From positions 310,001 to 374,000 of the forward strand of contig NZ_CP017146.1 in NCBI RefSeq assembly GCF_009930795.1: a DNA stretch of 64,000 nt, written 5' to 3'. Positions 8,043 to 16,915 of the stretch are shown here, piece after piece (position 1 is the stretch's first letter; every line of letters begins with the position of its first letter). The stretch comes from Marisediminicola antarctica. Its GTDB lineage: Bacteria; Actinomycetota; Actinomycetes; Actinomycetales; Microbacteriaceae. The notes below the pieces were generated by a model. It was given only the letters and a program-made list of their open reading frames with translations, was not told the origin of the DNA and searched no databases. The position numbers and the translations under genes were made by a program.

Positions 8043-11000
8043 TCAGAGGGTGCGGATCCGCGAGGCCGGGTCGGGGTTGCCGAAGCGGTGCGAGGTGATG
8101 CTGATCGCCTGCTCGCGCAGGAAAGGCAGCAGCTCGACCCGGCCCTCGGTCGTGACCGGTCCGGAGTAGATGGCGACATCCGGGTTGCCGCCGAGGGCGT
8201 CGGCGAGAACCGCCGCGCTCCCGCCGATGAGCCGGATGCGCTCAGGCCGCGTGCCGGACGCCGCGACGCGAGCGGCGAAGGCCGCATCCGTCTCCACGAC
8301 TGGCGCGCTTGCGGCGAGCGGGCTGTTCTCGCTGCGCAGAAGCGCGACGACACCGGCCGCGACTGGAACAGCGGTGCTGATCGACACGGAAGTCCGCGCG
8401 ATCGTCGCGGCGACGAGCAGCCGCACCAGCTGCGCCTGCGAGGCGTCCTCTGAGAGCCTGATGGTGACCGGGATCGGCCGGTAGCGGAATACGTTGCGCT
8501 CCGCCTTCAGGCCCGACACGTCGCGGGCGACGCCGAACTCGGCCTCCCACGCGGCTTGGTCGCTCACGGCGGCCGCGCGCACCCGGTCGAACTCGTCGAA
8601 GCCGATGCCTGCCTGTGACGCCTCGATCACCTTCTTGACCCTCGGGCTGATGCCCTTGAGTCGCACGGAACCGCGGGGCTTCTCGAAAACGGGCTCGATG
8701 TTGCCGAGCGTGAACAGGTAATTCGGTCCACCTGCCTTCGTGCTCGTGCCGACGCTCGAGCGCTTCCACCCGCCGAAGGGCTGGCGGCGCACGACCGCGC
8801 CGGTGATTCCACGGTTGACGTAGAGGTTGCCGGCCTCGACCTCGTCGATCCACTGCTCGATCTCGGACGGGTCGAGCGAGTGGATTCCCGCTGTGAGCCC
8901 ATAGTCTGGCGCGTTCTGCAGAGCGATTGCCTCGTCGAGGGTCTCGGCGTGCATGATGCCGAGCACCGGGCCGAAGTACTCGGTGAGGTGGAACTCGCTG
9001 CCGGCCGCAACCCCGTCGCGCACCCCTGGGGACCAGAGCCGTCCGGTGTCGTCGAGCTGCGAGGGCTTTACCAGCCAGCTCTCCCCGTCGGCGAGCACGG
9101 TGAGCCCGCGCTGCAGCTTGCCAGCGGCGGGCTCGACGATCGGGCCCATCTGCGTGGTCGGGTCGTCTGGCCAGCCGACCCGCAGGGTGCGCACGGCATC
9201 CTCGAGCTGGCGACGGAACCGCGCCGACTTCGCGACGCTGCCGACGAGGATCACGAGTGAGGCGGCGGAGCACTTCTGCCCGGCGTGCCCGAACGCGCTC
9301 TTCACGATGTCCGCGGCGGCGAGGTCGAGGTCGGCGCTCGGGGTCACGATGATGGCGTTCTTGCCGCTCGTCTCGGCGAGCAGCGGGAGGTCGGAGCGCC
9401 AGCTGCGGAACAGCGCGGCTGTCTCCCAGGCTCCGGTGAGGATGACGCGGCCGACACTCGGGTGGGTGATCAGCTGGGTGCCGAGCTCACCCTCCTCGAC
9501 GTCGACGAGTGCGAGCACTTCGCGGGGGACGCCGCCGTCCCAGAGGGCCTGGACCATGATGGCTGCGCTGCGCCTGGCCTGCGGGGCCGGCTTGATGATC
9601 ACGCCGGCACCCGAGGCGAGGGCGGCGAGCACGCCGCCAGCCGGGATGGCGACCGGGAAGTTCCACGGCGGGGTCACGACGATGAGCTTCGATGGCACGA
9701 ACACGGCCCGCTCGAGCGCCTCGAGGTCGAGCGCGCGCTCGGCGTAGTAGTGGGCGAAGTCGATGGCCTCGCTCACCTCCACATCGCCCTCGGCGATCGT
9801 CTTGCCGGTCTCGCTCGCCATGACCTCGATGAGCTCGGCGCGGGCTGCCTCGAGAGCGTTCCCTGCCCCGTGCAGCACCTTCGCCCGCGACTCGGCATCG
9901 CGCTCGCCCCAGGCAGTTCCGGCCGCGGCGGTGCTGCGCACGATGACCTCGAGGCTCTGGGCGTCGGTGACGTTCGCGTCGGCGAGCTGGCTCGCACCGA
10001 GGGTGGATGTCGCGGAGCGCTGCAGGATGCGCCGACCCCAGTCGCGGTTTGCGCCGATCGCGGGGTCGGTGTCGGCGGTGTTCTCGAACTTCTCCATTGC
10101 CGTGTGTGCGGCCGGGGCATCGCGGTTCTGCACGCGGTTCGATGGGGGCACGGTCTGGTCGAGCTGCGCGAGCGAGGCGAGGAACCGTTCGGCCTCGCGG
10201 TCGAACACCTTCTCCGAGGTCGCGAGCTCGAACACGCCCGACATGAAGTTCTCCGGGCTCGCGTTCTCCTCAAGCCGGCGGATCAGGTAGGAGATCGCCG
10301 AGTCGAATTCGGTGGGGCGCACCACCGGGGTGTACAGCAGCAGCCCGCCGACGTCGCGGCGCACGGCATCCGCCTGTCCGGTCGCCATGCCGAGGAGCAT
10401 CTCGAATTCGATTCGCGATTCGACCTTGCGGTCCTTGGCGAGCAGCCAGGCGAAGGCGAGGTCGAAGAGGTTGTGTCCGGCGACGCCGATGCGCACGGCA
10501 TCCGTCCGCTCGGGGGTGAGGGCCCAGTCGAGCACGCGCTTGTAATTCGTGTCGGTGTCCTGCTTGGTGGAGTAGGTCGCGAGCGGCCAGTGGTGCAGCT
10601 CCGAGTCGACGTGCTCCATCGCGAGGTTGGCGCCCTTGACGACGCGCACCTTGATTCCGGCACCGCCGGCAACCCGGCGCTCGGTCGCCCACCCGGTGAG
10701 TCGCTGCAGCGCGCCGAGGGCGTCAGGCAGGTAGGCCTGCAACACGATGCCGGCCTCCAGGCTCTTCAGCTTGGGGTTCTCGAGAATCCGCTCGAAGACC
10801 GCGATCGTGAGGTCGAGGTCGCGAAATTCCTCCATGTCGAGGTTGATGAACTTGGTGGCCCCTGATGCCGCGGCGAGCTCGTACAGCGGAGTGAGCCGGG
10901 TCGCAACGCGCTCGACGGTCTCGTCGAAGGCCCACATCGAGAGCTGGCTCGCGACAGAGGAGACCTTGATCGAGACATAGTCGACGTCACTGCGCTCAAG

Positions 11001-11519
11001 CAGCGCGCGGGTTCCCTCGAGTCGGCGGTCGGCCTCGCCGTCGCCGAGCACTGCCTCGCCGAGCAGGTTGAGATTGAGCCGGATGCCCTGGCTGCGCAGC
11101 TCCTGCATGCTCTTGTCGAGCTTCTCCGGGCGCGCGTCGAGGATGAGGTGGCCGACCATGCCGCGGAGCACGGCGCGGGAGATCGGAACAATGGGCCACG
11201 GAAGAATCGGAGCGAATCCGCCGCCGAGCTGGATCGCGATGCGCATGTACCAGGGGAGGAACGTCGGAATATTGCGGGAGAGCGTCTCCAGGTTCTTGCC
11301 CGCGACCTTCAGGTCTTCCGGGCGAACGACCCGGTCGACGAACCCGATTGTGAAGTCGAGCCCGACCGGGTCCTTGAGCACTCCAGCCAGTCGCTCCGCT
11401 GACGTGTCGGGCGCGACATCCGCGCTCTCGGCAAGCCATCGCCGCACCGTCGCAATGGTCTCGGAAGAGATGTTGTGCGGGCGCACGGGTGTACCAGCGA
11501 GCTCATTCGACATAGTCAC
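8043..11519 (-). CDS. putA: Bifunctional proline dehydrogenase / glutamate-semialdehyde dehydrogenase
   Basis: The 1158-aa protein joins an FAD proline dehydrogenase barrel (about 60-440, with DAVRIGVAGHNLFDLA and RDVGGLLLYTPVVRPTEF) to an aldehyde dehydrogenase (about 520-1000, with VTPPWNFPVAIPAGG, AETSGKNAIIV and the catalytic Cys of GHAGQKCSAAS). It oxidises proline to P5C and then to glutamate, with channelling in the family. There is no DNA-binding N-terminus of the E. coli PutA kind. The start GTG 11519 has AAAGG 9 nt upstream; ATG 11513 is an alternative. A LysR gene is divergent from it across a palindromic intergenic region, which suggests control by that regulator. Confidence 0.95.
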   Translation of the reverse strand: MTMSNELAGTPVRPHNISSETIATVRRWLAESADVAPDTSAERLAGVLKDPVGLDFTIGFVDRVVRPEDLKVAGKNLETLSRNIPTFLPWYMRIAIQLGGGFAPILPWPIVPISRAVLRGMVGHLILDARPEKLDKSMQELRSQGIRLNLNLLGEAVLGDGEADRRLEGTRALLERSDVDYVSIKVSSVASQLSMWAFDETVERVATRLTPLYELAAASGATKFINLDMEEFRDLDLTIAVFERILENPKLKSLEAGIVLQAYLPDALGALQRLTGWATERRVAGGAGIKVRVVKGANLAMEHVDSELHHWPLATYSTKQDTDTNYKRVLDWALTPERTDAVRIGVAGHNLFDLAFAWLLAKDRKVESRIEFEMLLGMATGQADAVRRDVGGLLLYTPVVRPTEFDSAISYLIRRLEENASPENFMSGVFELATSEKVFDREAERFLASLAQLDQTVPPSNRVQNRDAPAAHTAMEKFENTADTDPAIGANRDWGRRILQRSATSTLGASQLADANVTDAQSLEVIVRSTAAAGTAWGERDAESRAKVLHGAGNALEAARAELIEVMASETGKTIAEGDVEVSEAIDFAHYYAERALDLEALERAVFVPSKLIVVTPPWNFPVAIPAGGVLAALASGAGVIIKPAPQARRSAAIMVQALWDGGVPREVLALVDVEEGELGTQLITHPSVGRVILTGAWETAALFRSWRSDLPLLAETSGKNAIIVTPSADLDLAAADIVKSAFGHAGQKCSAASLVILVGSVAKSARFRRQLEDAVRTLRVGWPDDPTTQMGPIVEPAAGKLQRGLTVLADGESWLVKPSQLDDTGRLWSPGVRDGVAAGSEFHLTEYFGPVLGIMHAETLDEAIALQNAPDYGLTAGIHSLDPSEIEQWIDEVEAGNLYVNRGITGAVVRRQPFGGWKRSSVGTSTKAGGPNYLFTLGNIEPVFEKPRGSVRLKGISPRVKKVIEASQAGIGFDEFDRVRAAAVSDQAAWEAEFGVARDVSGLKAERNVFRYRPIPVTIRLSEDASQAQLVRLLVAATIARTSVSISTAVPVAAGVVALLRSENSPLAASAPVVETDAAFAARVAASGTRPERIRLIGGSAAVLADALGGNPDVAIYSGPVTTEGRVELLPFLREQAISITSHRFGNPDPASRIRTL

Positions 11520-11593
11520 GAGGGTAAACCTTTGAACGGGGGTCGGGCGGATGTTCCCAGTGTGACGCCCGCAAACGATAAGGTGAAGTGACC

Positions 11594-11612
11594 TTTGTTT
11601 ATCGATAACAAT
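11594..11612. promoter_or_regulatory. Candidate LysR-type operator between putA and lysR gene
   Basis: The divergent gap of 122 bp contains TTATCGATAA (11599-11608), a perfect 10-bp palindrome within TGTTTATCGATAACA, which also fits the T-N11-A pattern of LysR boxes. It lies 34 bp before the LysR start and about 75 bp before putA, in the only AT-rich part of the gap. Binding by the adjacent LysR protein is an inference from position. Confidence 0.5.
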
Positions 11613-11641
11613 CGGATTTGCTTACTGTTTTAGGGAGTCGG

Positions 11642-12556
11642 ATGCTGGACCTGCGTCGCCTGCGCCTGCTGCGCGAGCTGAGCATCCGCGGCACCCTCGC
11701 GGCCGTCGCCGAGGCGCTGTCGTACTCCCCCTCCGCCGTCTCCCAGCAGCTCGCCCTGCTCGAGGCCGAGGCCGGGGTGCCGCTGCTGCAGAAGAGCGGG
11801 CGCCGGGTGCTGCTCACCCCGCAGGGGCAGGTGCTCGTGCGCCACACCACCCTCCTGCTCGAGCGAATGGAGCTCGCCGAGGCGGACCTCACGGGCTCGC
11901 TCCAGGCCGTCGCCGGCACCGTGCGCATCGCGGTCTTCCAGTCGGCCGCGCTCGCGATCGTGCCCCAGGCGCTCACACTGCTCGCGGCCGAGCACCCGGG
12001 ACTCCGGGTCGAGGTCGTGCAGCGCGAGCCAGAGGCGGCCCTCTCCGCCGTCTGGGCGCGCGACTTCGACCTCGTGGTCGCGGAGCAGTATCCCGGCCAC
12101 GCCGCGCCGATCGTCGGTGACCTCGACCGCATCGCGCTATGCACGGATGCCCTGCGGCTCGGCACCCCGCCCGGCGCAGGCATCCGCTCGCTCGCGGGGG
12201 CGAGCGCCCACGCCTGGGTGATGGAACCGCGCGGCACGGCGTCGCGCCACTGGGCCGAGCAGGCCTGCCGCCTCGCCGGGTTTGAGCCCGACGTGCGGTT
12301 CGAGACCGCCGACCTCATGGCGCACACCCGCCTCATCGAGTCGGGCAATGCCGTGGCGATCCTGCCCGACCTCGTCTGGGCCGGGCGGGTGCCATCGGTC
12401 GACACCGTCGAGCTCGACGGTGCTCCACGCCGTACGGTGTTCACCTCGGCGCGGGCGGCGAGCGCGAGCCGGCCCGCGATCCGTGCGGTGCGCCGGGTGC
12501 TCTCACGCTCGGTCGAGTTCGTGGCCCCCGAGGGTGAGCCCGCCGCCACGAACTAG
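11642..12556 (+). CDS. LysR-family transcriptional regulator
   Basis: The 304-aa product from ATG 11642 (AGGGAG upstream) has a winged helix at residues 1-60 (MLDLRRLRLLRELSIRGTLA, SPSAVSQQLALLE) and a periplasmic-binding-like effector domain (about 88-295). It is divergent from putA and is the best candidate to regulate it in response to proline or a metabolite. A TAGGCT box overlapping its stop codon (12554-12559) is positioned to start the next gene, so that gene has its own promoter. Confidence 0.93.
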   Translation: MLDLRRLRLLRELSIRGTLAAVAEALSYSPSAVSQQLALLEAEAGVPLLQKSGRRVLLTPQGQVLVRHTTLLLERMELAEADLTGSLQAVAGTVRIAVFQSAALAIVPQALTLLAAEHPGLRVEVVQREPEAALSAVWARDFDLVVAEQYPGHAAPIVGDLDRIALCTDALRLGTPPGAGIRSLAGASAHAWVMEPRGTASRHWAEQACRLAGFEPDVRFETADLMAHTRLIESGNAVAILPDLVWAGRVPSVDTVELDGAPRRTVFTSARAASASRPAIRAVRRVLSRSVEFVAPEGEPAATN

Positions 12557-12565
12557 GCTCTCGGC

Positions 12566-14131
12566 ATGAACAGCGACCACGCGACTGCCCGCAACATCGT
12601 GATCGTCGGCGGAGGCCACAACGGCCTCGTCGCCGCGGCCTACCTCGCCGCCGCCGGCCGCACGGTCACCGTGCTCGAGCGGCTCGAGAACGTCGGCGGC
12701 GCCGCCGTCTCAGCCCAGGCCTTCACTGGGGTCGACGCCCGCCTCTCCCGCTACTCCTACCTCGTCAGCATGCTGCCGGCCCGAATCATCCGCGAGCTCG
12801 GCCTCGACATCTCCCTCATCCGCCGCCGCTACTCCTCCTACACACCCGACCCGGGCACCGACCGCGGGCTCCTTGTCGACAACGGCGACCCTGCGGCGAC
12901 GGCGCGCTCGTTCGAGTCGATCGGCGCGGGGGCGGATGTCGCGGCCTGGGGCGACTTCTACGACGGGACGGGCCGCGTGGCCCGGGCACTGTTCCCGACG
13001 GTCTGCGACCCGCTACTGACGCGGGACGAGGCCAAACGCGCCCTCGGCGATGACCGACTCTGGGCGGCGATCGTCGAGGAGCCGATCGGGCGTCATATCG
13101 AGGCATCCTTCCGGCACGACCTCGTGCGCGGGGTCGCCCTCACCGACGGCCTAATTGGCACCTTCGCACCGGCCGACGATGAAACCCTCGCGGCGAATCG
13201 CTGCTTTTTGTACCACGTGATCGGAAACGAGACAGGCGACTGGGACGTTCCCGTGGGCGGCATGGGTGCCGTGAGCGGCGCCCTCGAGCGGGCCGCCCGG
13301 CAGGCGGGCGCGAGCATCGTCACCGGAGCCCTCGTCACCTCGATCACCCCGGACGGCGAGGTGCGCTACCGACGCGGCGACAGCGAGCACACTCTCGGCG
13401 CCGGCACAGTGCTCGCCGGGGTCGCCCCGCACGTGCTCGCGGGCCTCGTCGGCGAGGCGCCGGCCGAGAAGCCGGAGGGCGCGCAGGTCAAGGTAAACCT
13501 GCTGCTGACGCGGCTGCCCGCCCTGCGCGAGTCCGACATCGACCCGGCCGCCGCCTTCGGGGGAACCTTCCACATCAACGAGACCTACTCGCAGCTCGAG
13601 ACGGCGTACCGCGCGGCGAGCGCTGGCAACGTGCCGGACCCGCTGCCCGCCGAAATCTACTGCCACTCGCTCAGCGACCCGAGCATTCTGTCGCCCGAGC
13701 TCGCCGCGACGGGCGCGCACACTCTCACGGTGTTCGCGCTGCACACCCCCGACCGGATGATTACCGCGGAGAACGCCGAGACGATGCGCGGGCGACTGCA
13801 GGCCGCGGCGCTCGCCTCGCTCAACAGCGTGCTTGCCGAGCCGATCGAGCCTCTGCTGCTTGCCGATGCCGATGGCGCCCCCACGATCGAGACCAAGACG
13901 ACCCGCGACATCGAAACGGCGCTCAACATGCCCGGCGGCAATATCTTCCACGGCCCACTCGACTGGCCCTTCGCCGAGAGCGGCGACGAGCGGGCGACCG
14001 CGGCGCAGCGGTGGGGCGTCGCGACGCGTCATCCGCGCATCCTGCTGTGCGGCTCGGGGGCGCGGCGTGGCGGCGCCGTGAGCGGCATCGGCGGGCACAA
14101 TGCGGCGATGGCCGTGCTCGAGGGCGACTGA
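12566..14131 (+). CDS. FAD-dependent oxidoreductase, PYROXD2/phytoene-desaturase-like
   Basis: The 521-aa protein begins with a Rossmann dinucleotide motif (IVIVGGGHNGLVAAAYLAAA, about 11-30) and the following TVTVLERLENVGGAA typical of the CrtI/amine-oxidase superfamily. The C-terminal FAD segment is ILLCGSGARRGGAVSGIGGHNAAMAVL. Sequence layout (NIFHGPLDWPFAE near the end) matches the PYROXD2-type group rather than true carotenoid desaturases; no carotenoid genes lie nearby. The substrate is unknown. TAGGCT at 12554-12559 sits 6 nt before the ATG, consistent with a leaderless message. Confidence 0.85.
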   Translation: MNSDHATARNIVIVGGGHNGLVAAAYLAAAGRTVTVLERLENVGGAAVSAQAFTGVDARLSRYSYLVSMLPARIIRELGLDISLIRRRYSSYTPDPGTDRGLLVDNGDPAATARSFESIGAGADVAAWGDFYDGTGRVARALFPTVCDPLLTRDEAKRALGDDRLWAAIVEEPIGRHIEASFRHDLVRGVALTDGLIGTFAPADDETLAANRCFLYHVIGNETGDWDVPVGGMGAVSGALERAARQAGASIVTGALVTSITPDGEVRYRRGDSEHTLGAGTVLAGVAPHVLAGLVGEAPAEKPEGAQVKVNLLLTRLPALRESDIDPAAAFGGTFHINETYSQLETAYRAASAGNVPDPLPAEIYCHSLSDPSILSPELAATGAHTLTVFALHTPDRMITAENAETMRGRLQAAALASLNSVLAEPIEPLLLADADGAPTIETKTTRDIETALNMPGGNIFHGPLDWPFAESGDERATAAQRWGVATRHPRILLCGSGARRGGAVSGIGGHNAAMAVLEGD

Positions 14132-14206
14132 CCGGCTCTCGCATCTCCGCGAGTCGCCCACCGGCCGCCGCACTGTGGTTGGATGTCTCCAACCCGGGAG
14201 GCCAGC

Positions 14207-14515
14207 ATGACCAGCACCACCTCGATGAGCCGCACTCGTCCGCTCATCGGCATCGCAATCGCGATCGCGGGAATCTCCCTCATGTCCTGGGGATTCGTCG
14301 CCGGCATCGACGCCGCACTCGATGCCAGCGGGAGCGGCCCCGGTTTCTTCGTCGCGGTCTTCTTCGCCGGCGCCGCACTCGTGATCACGACAGCTGTGCT
14401 GGCCGTCATCGGGCTGTCTCGCGGTGAGCACCGAGGCCTGTGGATCGGCTCCCTCGTGCTGTCGGCGCTGCCCGCCGTCGCGATCCTCGCACTCGTGGTG
14501 CGGGCACAGGGCTGA
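14207..14515 (+). CDS. Small membrane protein, three predicted TM helices
   Basis: A 102-aa protein from ATG 14207 with GGGAGG 6 nt upstream. Hydrophobic segments lie at about 13-32 (PLIGIAIAIAGISLMSWGF), 47-68 (FFVAVFFAGAALVITTAVLA) and 77-98 (LWIGSLVLSALPAVAILALV). No family or catalytic motif is recognised. It is isolated between the oxidoreductase and a small acidic protein, so context does not suggest a role. Confidence 0.75.
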   Translation: MTSTTSMSRTRPLIGIAIAIAGISLMSWGFVAGIDAALDASGSGPGFFVAVFFAGAALVITTAVLAVIGLSRGEHRGLWIGSLVLSALPAVAILALVVRAQG

Positions 14516-14592
14516 CCCCCGTTCTCTTTGCCTTTTCTCCCGGGTGCTCGCTAGGCTCAGAGACCGAGCAACACCGCGGGAAAGAGAAGACA

Positions 14593-14811
14593 ATGGGTCA
14601 ATTCGACCAATTCGCCAACCAGGGTGGCGCTGCCGCATGGGATCCCGACGAGACAGCCAAGGCCAAGCGCGTCGCTGAGGAACAGCTGAAGAACGCCGAC
14701 TACGCCGGCGACCTGCCCGAGCCGCTTTCCCGCGGCGCCGAGCCGGTTGTGACGGACAGTCCCGCCGACGATAGCGCTAGCGGCACCGCGGACGAGTCGA
14801 TCGACTCCTAA
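14593..14811 (+). CDS. Small hydrophilic acidic protein
   Basis: A 72-aa protein from ATG 14593, preceded by GGAAAGAGAAG, with TAGGCT at about 14551-14556 as a possible -10 giving a leader of about 35 nt. The sequence is charged at first (DETAKAKRVAEEQLKNADYA) and then disordered, ending in an Asp/Ser-rich tail. No domain is recognised. A real short gene is supported by the start signals and by codon-position GC typical of its neighbours; the function is unknown. Confidence 0.6.
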   Translation: MGQFDQFANQGGAAAWDPDETAKAKRVAEEQLKNADYAGDLPEPLSRGAEPVVTDSPADDSASGTADESIDS

Positions 14812-14872
14812 CCGGACTGGCGCTCAGGGCCACTCGAGCTCAGGCATCCATCGGTCTGGCGGCCACTCGCTC

Positions 14873-15421
14873 TCACGGCCACTCGCTCGCCGCGCTCACC
14901 CGTGACGGTGGCATCGCCACGTCGGCCGCCCAGCGCGCGAGCCACTCCGGCAGGTTCACCTCGCTCGGGTCGGCTCCGGTCACACTGGCCAGCTCCGTCA
15001 CGGTGACGGTGCCCCCAGTGCGCTTGAGGAACTTCGCCCGCACGAAGCCCGTCGCGTAGAGCTCGCCGCCAACCACGAAGCGCTGCTCGATGTAGACGGC
15101 GCGCTGGTCGTAGCCGACGATGCGGGTCTCGAGAACGAAGCGCTGCCAGGGCTGCAGGGACCGGCGAAAGCTGATCGTCTCGCTCGCCGCGACCGGATAG
15201 AAGCCGGCGGCCGAGATCGCGGTCCAGGCGCCCGAGCGTTGCATCGCGTCCATCCGGCCGAGGTCCATGATCGACAGGTAGACGCCGTTGTTCATGTGCC
15301 CGAGCACGTCGAGGTCGGTCGGAACGACGCGCAGCCGGAGGCGGCCGACCTCGTGGATGCCGAGTTTCGGCCCGCGATGACGGCGCAACCAGACGAGCAA
15401 GGTTCGAAATATCATGTGCAC
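14873..15421 (-). CDS. THEM6-like acyl-CoA thioesterase family protein
   Basis: The product has one hot-dog (4HBT) domain; the diagnostic part is VVPTDLDVLGHMNNGVYLSI (about residues 29-48), where the Asp and HMNN segment form the thioesterase active-site region. A TAGCGT box (15429-15434) lies 7 nt before GTG 15421, supporting a leaderless start there (182 aa); ATG 15415 (180 aa) is the alternative. The enzyme would hydrolyse an acyl thioester, but substrate is unknown. Repeat array B lies upstream between this gene and alkA. Confidence 0.85.
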   Translation of the reverse strand: MHMIFRTLLVWLRRHRGPKLGIHEVGRLRLRVVPTDLDVLGHMNNGVYLSIMDLGRMDAMQRSGAWTAISAAGFYPVAASETISFRRSLQPWQRFVLETRIVGYDQRAVYIEQRFVVGGELYATGFVRAKFLKRTGGTVTVTELASVTGADPSEVNLPEWLARWAADVAMPPSRVSAASEWP

Positions 15422-15537
15422 CCGGGCCACGCTACCGTCGGCCGCGGAACACGGATGCTGTGTTGTGGGCCTCCCACAATTGGGCGCCGGTGCCCGCGGG
15501 CGCGGGGAAGCGGTATCCGCCAAGGCGCCCTCCCTCG

Positions 15538-15669
15538 GCTTTCATCATTCAGGAGATGACACTCGGCACTGCTTTCATCATTCAGGAGCCGGGCATGATC
15601 ACTGCTTTCATCATTCAAGAGCCGGGCATGATCACTGCTTTCATCATTCAGGAGCCGGGCGGGCGGATG
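15538..15669 (+). repeat. 33-bp inverted-array element, locus B, F arm (4 units)
   Basis: Four copies of GCTTTCATCATTCAGGAG begin at 15538, 15571, 15604 and 15637, exactly 33 bp apart (the third has CAAGAG). The 15 bp between units are also nearly identical in the middle copies (CCGGGCATGATCACT). The arm faces an R arm at 15750. The 95-bp spacer contains a 9-bp stem GGATGCTGC (15665-15673) / GCAGCATCC (15700-15708). Confidence 0.92.
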
Positions 15670-15749
15670 CTGCGGAGCACCCGGTTTCGGCCGATTTCGG
15701 CAGCATCCGGCCCTCAAAACCCCGCCCAGGACGGCAGCACCATCGCCAG

Positions 15750-15832
15750 CTCCTGAATGATGAAAGGGGTGGTCACACCCGGATCCTGAATTGTGCAGCC
15801 GGCCAGAAGCCCAAACTCCTGAATGATGAAAG
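15750..15832 (-). repeat. 33-bp inverted-array element, locus B, R arm (3 units)
   Basis: CTCCTGAATGATGAAAG occurs at 15750-15766 and 15816-15832, with a degenerate unit (ATCCTGAATTGTG) between them at 15783-15795. The CTG cores are 33 bp apart in both steps. The arm begins 16 bp downstream of the alkA stop codon in the direction of alkA transcription. The whole 15422-15848 gap contains no credible gene. Confidence 0.9.
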
Positions 15833-15848
15833 TACGTGGCGCGCCCGC

Positions 15849-16766
15849 TCAGTGCCCCCGGTGGTCCTGGATGGTCATGCGCGGCCCGAAGCGCGGCTTT
15901 CGGAACCCACTGCCCTCGATGATGCGCATGACCCGCTGGCGATGCCCGCGCCACGGCTCGAGCAGCTCGAGCATGCCGTCGTCGTCGACCGGCCTGCCCA
16001 CAAGCGCCAACCCGACCACGGCGGGAAGGTGGTAGTCGCCGACGCTCACCGAGTCGGGGTCGCCGTGCGCGCGCTGGCTCGTCTCGGCCGCCGTCCACAC
16101 CCCGACGCCGGGCACCGAGCGCAGCCCACGAGCGACGTCGGCACCGCCCCGACCGAAACGCAGGGTGCGCTCGAGCCCGCTCGCGACGGATGCCGCGGCG
16201 AGCGCCGTGCGGGACCGCTGCGGGTCGACGCCCGCCCGGTGCCAGTCCCACGACGGCACAAGCCGCCAGGTCGAGGGCGCCGGGAACACACGCATCCCCT
16301 CCGGTGCCGGTCCGGGCGCCGGATCCCCGTGCCCCCGGATGAGCGAGCTCCAGGCGCGCCTCGCCTCCTTGCTGGTGACCTTCTGCTCGAGTATTGCCGC
16401 GAGCATTGCCTCGAGCACGAGGTTGGTGCGGAGCAGCCGCTGCCCGGTCAGGCGCCGCTGCGCCTCGTGCAGGAAGGCGTTGCCGCTCACGTCGAACCCC
16501 GACTGGTCGTCGCCGTGCCCGAGCAGCTCCGGCACCCCGGCGATCGCCCATTCGGCGCCGTCGCCCCACGCGGCCGCCTCGACGGCTGAACCGCGAACCT
16601 CGAGGTGGAGCGTCGCAGTGCCGGCGGGGGTGCGCAGCGCGCGCCACACACCATCGCCGTCCCACCGCAGCGTCGGGTCGAGCGCACCGCGGCCGAGGGG
16701 CCGCAGCGTCTGCCGCAGATTCACCGGCGTCTGGGGCGCCCAGACCGTCGACAGCGGCGCGTTCAT
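15849..16766 (-). CDS. AlkA-type DNA-3-methyladenine glycosylase
   Basis: The 305-aa protein carries a HhH-GPD domain: AMLAAILEQKVTSKEARRAW (about 131-150), the helix-hairpin-helix LRSVPGVGVWTAAETSQRA (about 227-245) and the catalytic Asp in VGDYHLP. It removes alkylated or damaged bases in base-excision repair. The N-terminal about 100 residues form the AlkA-like beta domain (TLHLEVRGSAVEAAAWG). The ATG at 16766 is taken as the start; upstream codons in the same frame are low-complexity. The gene is followed immediately by repeat array B. Confidence 0.88.
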   Translation of the reverse strand: MNAPLSTVWAPQTPVNLRQTLRPLGRGALDPTLRWDGDGVWRALRTPAGTATLHLEVRGSAVEAAAWGDGAEWAIAGVPELLGHGDDQSGFDVSGNAFLHEAQRRLTGQRLLRTNLVLEAMLAAILEQKVTSKEARRAWSSLIRGHGDPAPGPAPEGMRVFPAPSTWRLVPSWDWHRAGVDPQRSRTALAAASVASGLERTLRFGRGGADVARGLRSVPGVGVWTAAETSQRAHGDPDSVSVGDYHLPAVVGLALVGRPVDDDGMLELLEPWRGHRQRVMRIIEGSGFRKPRFGPRMTIQDHRGH

Positions 16767-16915
16767 GCCACGGACCGGACTCCCGAGCACGCCAGCAGGG
16801 CTGGTCGCTCGTTCATCGTCATGGGGACATTCTCGCCGAGCGCGGCGGTATCCGCATTCGCGCGGCGGCATCCGCATTCCTGCGCGGGCATCCGCACCCG
16901 ACGTAGGGTGGTGCG

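Noticed and set aside
15460-15756. Repeat-protein gene encoding AFIIQE-type 11-aa repeats
   Set aside because: The open frame results from 33 being a multiple of three and GC-rich DNA. It has no start signals, the opposite strand is also open, and the same repeats at other loci are not in an open gene.
15538-15832. CRISPR array (regular 33-bp spacing of short repeats)
   Set aside because: The units are 17-18 bp with only 15 bp between them, those interspaces are nearly identical rather than unique, the second arm is inverted, and no cas genes are present.
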